Shown piece after piece: positions 1-5,862 of a stretch of 10,901 nucleotides of DNA. Where the stretch lies: positions 1,573-12,473 of the forward strand of contig PKWR01000105.1 of assembly GCA_003133285.1 (NCBI GenBank), in the 5' to 3' direction. A model generated the notes under the pieces. The model had not been told where the DNA came from. It searched no databases and was given only the letters and a program-made list of their open reading frames with translations. Both the position numbers and the translations under genes were made by a program. The DNA is from Coriobacteriia bacterium (GTDB lineage: Bacteria; Actinomycetota; Coriobacteriia; Anaerosomatales; PALSA-660). Position 1 is the first letter of the stretch, and the number at the start of each line of letters is the position of its first letter.

Positions 1-35
1 GTCGGCTGAGGCCACACCCACCCCGCACGCTGCAC

Positions 36-41
36 AAGGAG
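36..41 (+). promoter_or_regulatory. Ribosome binding site of the aldo/keto reductase
   Basis: AAGGAG lies 9 nt upstream of a GTG codon at 51 and decides that non-ATG start. The rest of positions 1-50 shows no gene end or promoter that I can support. Confidence 0.7.
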
Positions 42-50
42 ATATCTGAC

Positions 51-1070
51 GTGGAATCGATCCGGCTCGGAAGAACAGAGATCGTGGTCTCGCGCACCGC
101 CTTCGGCGCGCTGCCCATCCAGCGCGTGAGCGAGGCTGAGGCGGGAAGGCTGCTGCGCATGGCATACGCCGCCGGCATCGACTTCTTCGACACGGCGCGC
201 ATGTACACCGACAGCGAGCACAAGATCGGCGTCGCCTTGGCCGACGTGCGCGACGAGATCCGCATCGCCACGAAGTCGATGGCCCGGGACCGAACGACGC
301 TGCTTCAGGAGCTCGAGACGAGCCTGCGCGAGTTGAAGACCGACCACGTCGACCTGTACCAGCTGCACAACCCGACGACGGTGGACTACGACGACCCGGA
401 GGGCGCGTACGCCGGCGCGGTCGAGGCGCAGCGCAAGGGACTCGTGCGCTTCATCGGCCTGACCAACCACCGCCTGCCGGTCGCGCTGGAGGCGGCGACG
501 TCGGGCAAGTTCGACACGGTCCAGTTCCCTCTCAACATCCTGTCTTCGGCCGACGACCTCACGCTGATCGAGACGTGCCGCGCCAACGGCGTGGGCCTGA
601 TCGCGATGAAGGCGATGTCCGGCGGTCTGATCCGCCGGCCGGATGCGGCGTTCGCGTTCCTGCGCCAATACGACAACGTCCTGCCCATCTGGGGCGTTCA
701 GCGCGAGAACGAGCTCGAGGAGTTCCTGCGCTATGAGGCGGACCCTCCGGCACTCGACGACGCGATGCGTGCTCTGATCGAGAGGGAGCGCACGGAGCTC
801 TCCGGCGATTTCTGCCGGGGCTGCGGGTACTGCCTGCCGTGCCCGGCGGAGATCCCCATCCCCACCGCCGCGCGACTCTCGCTCCTGATGGCGCGCGCAC
901 CCTACGCCGACTTCCTCACGGACGAGTTCAGCGAGCAGATGGAGCGCATCGAAGAGTGCACCGAGTGCGGTCACTGCCGCAGCAACTGCCCCTACGGCCT
1001 CGATACGCCCGCGCTTCTGCGCCGCAACCTCGAAGAGTACCGGGAGTTCTGCGCGGCGCACCGGGGGTAG
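51..1070 (+). CDS. Aldo/keto reductase with C-terminal 4Fe-4S ferredoxin-like domain
   Basis: Predicted cytoplasmic oxidoreductase of 339 residues. The N-terminal two thirds is an aldo/keto reductase TIM barrel. The catalytic tetrad is visible as Asp47 and Tyr52 (FFDTARMYTDSE), Lys75 (IATKS) and His106 (LYQLHNP), so the NAD(P)H-dependent carbonyl chemistry should be intact. The C-terminal part carries two cysteine motifs, C255-x2-C-x2-C-x2-CP and C303-x2-C-x2-C-x3-CP, the pattern of a two-cluster 4Fe-4S ferredoxin domain found in a subgroup of these reductases common in anaerobes. Length is normal for that subgroup. The GTG start is set by AAGGAG 9 nt upstream. It appears to be a single-gene unit, with a hairpin right after the stop and convergent genes beyond. 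The substrate cannot be read from sequence. The Fe-S domain suggests electron exchange with a ferredoxin or flavoprotein partner, which is inference. Confidence 0.93.
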   Translation: MESIRLGRTEIVVSRTAFGALPIQRVSEAEAGRLLRMAYAAGIDFFDTARMYTDSEHKIGVALADVRDEIRIATKSMARDRTTLLQELETSLRELKTDHVDLYQLHNPTTVDYDDPEGAYAGAVEAQRKGLVRFIGLTNHRLPVALEAATSGKFDTVQFPLNILSSADDLTLIETCRANGVGLIAMKAMSGGLIRRPDAAFAFLRQYDNVLPIWGVQRENELEEFLRYEADPPALDDAMRALIERERTELSGDFCRGCGYCLPCPAEIPIPTAARLSLLMARAPYADFLTDEFSEQMERIEECTECGHCRSNCPYGLDTPALLRRNLEEYREFCAAHRG

Positions 1071-1073
1071 GGT

Positions 1074-1136
1074 CCTGCCGCCGCCGTTCCTGTTGTGACC
1101 CTCGGGTCGAGGACCCGAGGGTAGGGGCGCGGCAGG
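1074..1136. terminator. Nested hairpin between convergent genes, probable terminator
   Basis: An 11-bp perfect stem (ACCCTCGGGTC at 1098-1108, loop GAG, GACCCGAGGGT at 1112-1122) sits inside an outer 8-bp inverted repeat (CCTGCCGC at 1074-1081 with GCGGCAGG at 1129-1136). It begins 3 nt after the aldo/keto reductase stop and lies downstream of the convergent minus-strand unit, so it could end transcripts from both sides. No T-run follows on either strand, so it is not a classical intrinsic terminator. It may act with Rho or as a 3'-end stabiliser. Confidence 0.5.
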
Positions 1137-1164
1137 CCGAGGACGCCCGGTTGTACGCGGAGAA

Positions 1165-1188
1165 GCTTCGGGGCTTCGGTCCTTCGGA
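1165..1188. repeat. Three tandem 8-mers in the convergent gap
   Basis: gcttcggg, gcttcggt and ccttcgga follow one another directly, sharing the core CTTCGG. They lie between the nested hairpin and the end of the minus-strand Cys-rich gene, in non-coding DNA. No function is evident. Confidence 0.4.
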
Positions 1189-1230
1189 TCTCACGTGGCG
1201 GCCGACGCGCCTGCCGGACCCGGTTGCGGC

Positions 1231-1452
1231 CTACCTGGCGACGCCCTCGATGCAGAAGTAGCGGCCGCCGAGCCGGTTCTCGGCCCACACGGGGCAATCG
1301 CTGCACAGGCAGCCGTGGCCCGAGGGATCGCAGTCCGTCTGCCCGCGCGAGCAGTAGAGCCGCTCATCGTCCTTCTTCATGCAGTCATCGTGCGTGGGGC
1401 AGCCCGGACACCGGCACCGGCTTGAGTTCTTGTCGCTGCTCTCGACGATCAT
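1231..1452 (-). CDS. Small cysteine-rich protein, DUF2769-like
   Basis: A 73-residue protein with ten cysteines (13, 15, 18, 24, 34, 41, 48, 50, 53, 67) in the order CxCPxCP, LYCSRG, GCLCSDCPV and YFCIEG. As I know the family, this spacing is the DUF2769 pattern, in which CxCPxCP modules alternate with FC/YC-x-x-G motifs; its function is unknown. The cysteine count suggests a metal or Fe-S binding protein, or a structural zinc-type fold (inference). The ATG at 1452 is chosen because GAGAGGAG lies 4 nt upstream. An in-frame ATG at 1467 would add five residues. There is no signal peptide or membrane segment. It starts 58 nt after the stop of the NRAMP-type transporter on the same strand with no terminator seen between, so co-transcription is likely and a role in metal handling is possible. 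Confidence 0.75.
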   Translation of the reverse strand: MIVESSDKNSSRCRCPGCPTHDDCMKKDDERLYCSRGQTDCDPSGHGCLCSDCPVWAENRLGGRYFCIEGVAR

Positions 1453-1510
1453 CGTGCTCCTCTCCATGGCCGCCGATTGCCCTTGTTCCCATGGGCTGGC
1501 GCCGCTTCCT

Positions 1511-2941
1511 CTACTTCCCGAGCGCCGCAAACACGAAGAGCGCAACGGCGCTGCCGCCCATGACCAGAGTCACGATCCACCCCCACATGTTCACCCACGG
1601 CGGGTTCGTGAACCGCCCCATCACCTTCGTGTCCCGCCCGATCCTGAAGATGAAGAACATCAGGATCGGGGCGATAGCCCCGTTGACGATCGCGGCGTAG
1701 TAGAGCGCCTTGATCGGATTGATGCCGACAAGATTGAGCAGCATGCCGGCGAGCATGGACGCGATGATGACCCAGTAGAAGCCCTTCGCCTCTTCGAAGC
1801 GCTTGCTCAGTCCCTCGTGCCACTTGAGGAGCTCCGCGACGGCGTATGCCGATGCGCCTGCCAGCACCGGCACGGCGAGCAGCCCGACGCCGAAGATCCC
1901 GAGCGTGAAGAGCACGGAGGCGAAGTTGCCGGCCAGGGGTTTCAACGCCAACGCGGCCTTCTGCGCGGAGTCGACGTTCGTGATGCCGTGATCGTGCAGG
2001 ACGAAAGCGGTGGTGACGATGATGAACAGGAACACGACGTTGGCGAGCGCCATGCCCGTGTAGGTGTCCGTGCGCATCTCGCGGATCTCATGCGTCAGTG
2101 CGACGGTGCGGAAGTCGCCCAGCTCGCCCTCGTCGCGCTCCTGTTCGACCTCCTCGGAGGCCTGCCAGAAGAACAGGTATGGAGTGATCGTCGTGCCCAT
2201 GACCGCGACCATCGCTGCGAGGAAGCCGGTGTTGAGCTGGATGGTCGGGATCGCGAGGCTGCGGAGCACCGCTCCCCAATCCGGCCTGATGATGAAGCCC
2301 GTGAGTATGTAGGCGACCAGTGAAACGGTCAGCCACTTGAGGATGCGGGAGTAGCGGTGATACGGCACGAGGATCTCGAGTGCCGTCATGAGGATCGTGA
2401 GGGCGGCGACTCCTGCGATGAAGTTCATGGGCACCAGCAGCTGCAGCGATGCGGCCATGGCCCCGATGTCGGCACCGATGTTCACCGTGTTTGCGACTAG
2501 GAGCAGACCCACGAGCGGGTACAGCAGGCGCTTGCCATAGCGGGCGCCGATGACGTGCGCCAGCCCGCTCTGAGTCACTATCCCGATGCGCGCCACCGTC
2601 TCTTGCACGGCGATCATCATCGGAAGCAGGTATACCGCCAGCCACGACAACCCGAGGCCGTAGGTCGATCCAACCGCCGAGTAGGTCCCAATGCCTGAGG
2701 GGTCATCATCCGAGGCGCCCGTGATGAGTCCGGGTCCGAGCGTCTTCAGGTATGACGCGTGGTGTTTCTCCACCACCTGAGGGGGCTGGTCGGCGTACCG
2801 GCGGAGCTCCGACTCGGAGATGAGCAGACCATTGTCCTCGAGCTCCGCCTCGATCGCTCCGGTCCGGATCAGGAAGGCCAGTTTGCGAATGGGGATGCGG
2901 AACTGTCTGCTGGCGTCCTGCAAAGTGAGCTTGAGGGGCAC
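1511..2941 (-). CDS. NRAMP-family divalent metal transporter, NRMT-like, with N-terminal HTH-like segment
   Basis: A 476-residue integral membrane protein with about eleven hydrophobic segments between residues 68 and 472, as expected for the SLC11/NRAMP fold. The metal-site helices are recognisable but altered. Helix 1 has D80-P-S-G83 in place of the usual DPGN. Helix 6 has T253-P-Y255 (GTTITPYLFFWQ) in place of MPH. Loss of the Asn and Met ligands matches the NRAMP-related magnesium transporters better than Mn/Fe NRAMPs, so Mg2+ import across the cytoplasmic membrane is the better guess (inference). Residues 5-50 form a soluble segment resembling an excisionase/MerR-type helix-turn-helix. 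GTG at 2941 is chosen because GGAGAGAG lies 6 nt upstream and the homology-like region begins there. The open frame runs further upstream, but that extension is Arg/Pro/Ser-rich and not protein-like. It probably heads a unit with the downstream DUF2769-like gene. Confidence 0.9.
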   Translation of the reverse strand: MPLKLTLQDASRQFRIPIRKLAFLIRTGAIEAELEDNGLLISESELRRYADQPPQVVEKHHASYLKTLGPGLITGASDDDPSGIGTYSAVGSTYGLGLSWLAVYLLPMMIAVQETVARIGIVTQSGLAHVIGARYGKRLLYPLVGLLLVANTVNIGADIGAMAASLQLLVPMNFIAGVAALTILMTALEILVPYHRYSRILKWLTVSLVAYILTGFIIRPDWGAVLRSLAIPTIQLNTGFLAAMVAVMGTTITPYLFFWQASEEVEQERDEGELGDFRTVALTHEIREMRTDTYTGMALANVVFLFIIVTTAFVLHDHGITNVDSAQKAALALKPLAGNFASVLFTLGIFGVGLLAVPVLAGASAYAVAELLKWHEGLSKRFEEAKGFYWVIIASMLAGMLLNLVGINPIKALYYAAIVNGAIAPILMFFIFRIGRDTKVMGRFTNPPWVNMWGWIVTLVMGGSAVALFVFAALGK

Positions 2942-3050
2942 GAACGGCTCTCTCCGTCGATGCGCAGCCGGGCTTGCTCCCTCGGTGTACCCGCCCGACC
3001 CCGGTGGCAGACACGCGGCACGACGGTTCAAGTTCCCGTCGCTTGCGCGC

Positions 3051-3087
3051 CCCTGTGTTGGACGTCGTACAGCGGAGTCCAACAGGG
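3051..3087. repeat. Imperfect 11-bp inverted repeat upstream of the NRAMP-type gene
   Basis: CCCTG-TG-TTGGAC (3051-3063) pairs with GTCCAACAGGG (3077-3087): eleven base pairs with a 2-nt bulge and a 13-nt loop. It lies about 110-145 nt upstream of the GTG start, where a leader hairpin or an operator would sit. Which of the two it is cannot be told from the sequence. Confidence 0.5.
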
Positions 3088-3357
3088 AGGAGCCATGGTG
3101 ACGACACGCTCGACTCGCCGCCCGGCCGCTCGGTGCGGGCTCGGGTGAGATCGCGACGGATGGTCGCGCAAGTGTCTGTCGGGTCGAGGGTCCGAGAGGC
3201 ATGCCGCGGGTATCCGTGGCCTGACGCCGGGATAGGCAGTCCCCGTGTCGGCCTGGGTCCGTCTCCGGTTGCGCCATCGGATCCGCATTGCAGTTGTCTG
3301 CGAGTGGCGTCGCCCACGGGAGTCTTCTGCCAGTGGGAATTGCATCGGCTTAGGCGA

Positions 3358-3372
3358 CTACATTGAATGTAG
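3358..3372. promoter_or_regulatory. 15-bp perfect palindrome, candidate operator
   Basis: CTACATT-G-AATGTAG is a perfect inverted repeat with a one-base centre in an AT-richer patch of otherwise GC-rich non-coding DNA. This is the size and symmetry of a site for a dimeric repressor. The TACA...TGTA ends recall operators of BlaI/CopY-type and GntR-type regulators, but the spacing is not diagnostic. It lies 417 nt upstream of the NRAMP-type start, so its target is uncertain. Confidence 0.4.
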
Positions 3373-3532
3373 CGATGGATTAGGACCTGCGGGTGCATGA
3401 TCATCTGCGCCACCACAAAGACCGTGAATCCCGAGACCGGCCAGACTGACTACCGATACGCCGCCCCGTTCGCCGAGCATCGCTTCCGGCGCTTGGCGCT
3501 GACCGGTCTTGCTTGTAACGCTGTCGACACGC

Positions 3533-3574
3533 AAAGAAGAAGGCGGCGGGGTCGAGTGAATCGACCCCGCCGCC
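3533..3574 (-). terminator. Rho-independent terminator of the ABC importer operon
   Basis: Read on the minus strand, a perfect 14-bp stem (GGCGGCGGGGTCGA at 3542-3555 with TCGACCCCGCCGCC at 3561-3574 on the plus strand, 5-nt loop) starts 14 nt after the stop of the binding-protein gene. It is followed by the T-rich tail TTCTTCTTT (complement of 3533-3541). Stem, loop and tail fit an intrinsic terminator ending the minus-strand operon. Confidence 0.9.
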
Positions 3575-3588
3575 GTTGCCGCCGACTT

Positions 3589-4644
3589 CTATTGCTCGTT
3601 GGCGATGTCGCCCGAGGCGATGTTCTTCGCGACGAGCTCCGGGAGCCGCGCGAGGAAGGCGTCCTTCTCGGTCACGACGTTCTTGATGTACTGGTCGACG
3701 TTCGCCGGGGTGATCGGGGGCATCGTGTAGACGTAGTTCTTCTTGAAGGTTTCGCCCTTGATGACCATTTCGGCGACCGCGAGACCCGTGCCCAACTCGA
3801 CGCGGCCGTGCTGGAGCGATGAGCCGATAAACTCGCCACTCTTGACGGCGCGGAGACCGTCCTCGATGCCGTCGATGCCGACGACCGGCTTCGTCATGCT
3901 GGCTTCCTTGAGCGCCGCGACGGCGCCGAGGCCCATGTCGTCGTTCTCAGACACGATTCCGTCGATCTTGTTGCCGAAGGAGGAGATCCAGTTCTTGACC
4001 TTGTTGATGGCCTCTTCGCGGGCCCAGTTGGCAGTGTCCTTGGCGAGTACCTTGATGTTCGGGTACTTGGCGAGGACCGACATGATGCCCTTGGTACGGT
4101 CGAGTTCCGGCGAAGAACCGAGCGGACCCTGGATGATGACGATGTTGCCCTTGCCACCCAGCTTGTCGGCCATCATCTGCATCTCTTGGGCACCTGCAGC
4201 CACGTCATCCGGCAGAACCGCCGAGGTGATCAGGGCCTCATTGCTCAGGGTGGTGTTGACGGCGAGGACCGGGATGCCCGCATCCTTCGCGGCCTGCAGC
4301 TGAGGCTGCAGGGACTGGGCCTGGACCGGGACGATAATGATCGCGTCGACCTTCTGGTTGATCAGCGACTCCATCTGGCTCGCCTGGGTGGCGACGTCGT
4401 TGTTCGCTGAGTTCCAGAGCAGTTCGACGCCGTCCGCCTTGGCGATGGCCTCTATGCCTTCCTTGCCCTGCGTGATGAAGGACGACATGTTGTAGACGGT
4501 GACACCGACGCGGACCTTCTTCGCGGTCGGCGTCGTGGTCGTCCCGCCGCCTGTCGTGCTGGTCCCGGAGCTGCAACCCGCGAGACCCATCGCGATTGCT
4601 GCAAACACGGCTACGATTCCAAGCAGTACGTGTTTCCGACTCAT
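3589..4644 (-). CDS. Sugar ABC transporter substrate-binding lipoprotein (CUT2, RbsB-like)
   Basis: A 351-residue extracytoplasmic receptor for the importer encoded just upstream. Residues 1-24 are a lipoprotein signal: basic SRKH, a hydrophobic core, then the lipobox LAG-C24, followed by a Ser/Thr/Gly-rich linker to about residue 40. The remainder is a Peripla_BP_4 (PF13407-type) two-lobe domain. Visible landmarks are the repeated-lobe pattern ending in SENDDMGLGAVAAL (231-245, the RbsB-like NDxMAxGA region) and VVGIDG (254-259), both near the ligand site of this family. ATG at 4644 is chosen because it puts the signal peptide at the N terminus and AGGGGAAG lies 4 nt upstream; the longer frame to 4764 adds a sequence unlike a signal. 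It is the last gene of the importer operon, after a 139-nt spacer. Ligand is inferred from context to be a short-chain polyol such as a tetritol. Confidence 0.93.
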   Translation of the reverse strand: MSRKHVLLGIVAVFAAIAMGLAGCSSGTSTTGGGTTTTPTAKKVRVGVTVYNMSSFITQGKEGIEAIAKADGVELLWNSANNDVATQASQMESLINQKVDAIIIVPVQAQSLQPQLQAAKDAGIPVLAVNTTLSNEALITSAVLPDDVAAGAQEMQMMADKLGGKGNIVIIQGPLGSSPELDRTKGIMSVLAKYPNIKVLAKDTANWAREEAINKVKNWISSFGNKIDGIVSENDDMGLGAVAALKEASMTKPVVGIDGIEDGLRAVKSGEFIGSSLQHGRVELGTGLAVAEMVIKGETFKKNYVYTMPPITPANVDQYIKNVVTEKDAFLARLPELVAKNIASGDIANEQ

Positions 4645-4783
4645 GGACTTCCCCTGCCCTTCTCTCTCGTGTTCCCAGAGCCACGGATCGGTTCGGGAAT
4701 CCCCTGTTGACTCGCCCGTCTCGCCACCGAGTAGCCAATGACAACAAGCGCATACAACTAACATGCCCCCTTTCCCCTGTTCG
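4645..4783. other. Spacer between permease and binding-protein genes
   Basis: 139 nt with no gene. The spacer is long for an operon and could hold a promoter or processing site that raises expression of the binding protein over the membrane parts, a common arrangement for ABC importers. No clear promoter or strong hairpin was found in it. Confidence 0.45.
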
Positions 4784-5782
4784 CTATCGGTTCGACCGTT
4801 TGGTCGCGACCAAGTCGACGGCGACAGCGGACACGATCAGGAGACCGCTGATCACCGACTGCCAATAGGCGGGAACAACCATGATGTCCAAGCCGTTGTT
4901 CAGGGTCTGGATGAGGAGCAGGCCGAGCAACGTGCCCCAGACCGTTCCGCGCCCTCCGCTGAGGCTTCCGCCGCCGATTACGACTGCCGCGATCGCGCCC
5001 AACTCGTATCCCTTGCCGAAGTACGGCGCCGCCGAAATGACACGGGACGACAGGATCACGCCCGAGAGCCCGGCGAGGGCGCCGCTGATTGCGTAGACGC
5101 TTGTCAGTATCCGGCGCACATTCACGCCGGCCACCTCCGCGGCAGTCCGGTTTCCACCCACCGCGTAGACGCGCATGCCCCACGACGTTCGGGCCATCAC
5201 GACCCCGAGGATGAGGAAGCCCGCGATCATGATCACGACCGGCAATTGCAGGCCGAACACGTGCGTTTCGGCGATTTGGTCCCACTGCATCGGCAGCCCG
5301 TTGATCGGAGCGCCGTTTCCGATCGCATAGGCAAGACCTGAGGCGATGCTGAGCATGCCGAGTGTGGCCACGAATGGGGGCACGTTGAGATGGGACACCA
5401 CCGTACCACTGACAAGACCGGCGGCGAGGCCCACAAGGATTCCAACCCCCGCAGCCATCCAGATGCGCTCGGGATGGCCCACCATGATCACGGCGCTCGT
5501 CATCGCGCTGAGTGCGACGACACTGCCGACTGACAGGTCGATGCCGCCGGTGAGGATCACCAGCGTCTGACCCAGAGCGATGAGCGCGAACGGCGCTGCA
5601 GCGATCAGGATCGTCCGCATGTTAGGCACGGTCGCGAACATGGGATTGACGATGCTGAAGTAGATAGCGACGAAGATGACGACCAGCACCATCAAGTTCC
5701 TCAGGCCCAGATCCAGAACGCGGTTCTTGTCCCAACGAGTCTTGGTGCTCTCGATCGCAGCGTCTCCAGGTACCTGAGCCAT
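4784..5782 (-). CDS. Sugar ABC transporter permease (CUT2, RbsC-like)
   Basis: A 332-residue inner-membrane subunit of the BPD_transp_2 family that forms the translocation path of a ribose-type importer, most likely as a homodimer. A polar N terminus of about 28 residues is followed by roughly eight to ten hydrophobic segments. Family landmarks are GGIDLSVGS (79-87), the cytoplasmic coupling loop AVGGNRTAAEVAGV (207-220) that contacts the ATPase, and GGGSLSGGRGTVWGT (270-284). The length is typical and no key motif is missing. The ATG at 5782 has AGGGAGAAG 4 nt upstream. It lies between the ATPase gene (80 nt upstream) and the binding-protein gene on the same strand. It is the sole permease, as normal for CUT2 systems. 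Confidence 0.94.
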   Translation of the reverse strand: MAQVPGDAAIESTKTRWDKNRVLDLGLRNLMVLVVIFVAIYFSIVNPMFATVPNMRTILIAAAPFALIALGQTLVILTGGIDLSVGSVVALSAMTSAVIMVGHPERIWMAAGVGILVGLAAGLVSGTVVSHLNVPPFVATLGMLSIASGLAYAIGNGAPINGLPMQWDQIAETHVFGLQLPVVIMIAGFLILGVVMARTSWGMRVYAVGGNRTAAEVAGVNVRRILTSVYAISGALAGLSGVILSSRVISAAPYFGKGYELGAIAAVVIGGGSLSGGRGTVWGTLLGLLLIQTLNNGLDIMVVPAYWQSVISGLLIVSAVAVDLVATKRSNR

Positions 5783-5862
5783 GTCGCTTCTCCCTGCCGA
5801 TCGCGCCTACTGGAACGTTCTTTCAAGCCCCTCTTTGCGTGCCTCCTGCGTGTGCAGGCGAA

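Larger units (their letters stand above)
2942..3532. other. Long gene-poor interval with inverted repeats
   Basis: About 590 nt between the start of the NRAMP-type gene and the terminator of the ABC operon. Open frames here have no recognisable domain, poor start sites and composition typical of GC-rich shadows. It should contain the promoter and leader of the metal-transporter unit, but I found no convincing -35/-10 pair and no riboswitch I could match. Besides the two inverted repeats listed separately, small hairpins occur at 3021-3041 (CGACGG/CCGTCG) and 3152-3168 (CGCGAC/GTCGCG). Confidence 0.6.

Noticed and set aside
1379..2323. A 314-residue plus-strand frame opposite the metal transporter
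   Set aside because: It is highly charged, rich in His/Asp/Glu/Arg, and exactly antisense to a well-supported membrane protein.
3015..3045. tRNA-like T-arm (GGTTCAAGTTCCC)
   Set aside because: The loop is one base too long and no acceptor, D or anticodon stems can be built around it.
3095..3148. A 17-codon plus-strand leader-like ORF (ATG 3095) with a strong AGGGAGGAG site
   Set aside because: No gene follows on that strand, and the purine run is also one arm of the inverted repeat. It is more likely coincidence.
2942..3180. M-box (Mg) or yybP-ykoY (Mn) riboswitch before the metal transporter
   Set aside because: Only a short GGCTCCT match to the M-box is present on the minus strand. The other conserved blocks are not found.
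2942..3277. N-terminal extension of the NRAMP-type protein to 588 residues
   Set aside because: The extra 112 residues are Arg/Pro/Ser-rich and not protein-like. A GTG with a good ribosome site sits where the recognisable sequence begins.
5845..5858. Small hairpin CCTGC-GTGT-GCAGG between ATPase and permease genes
   Set aside because: It has only five base pairs and no T-tail, so it is too weak to call a terminator or attenuator.
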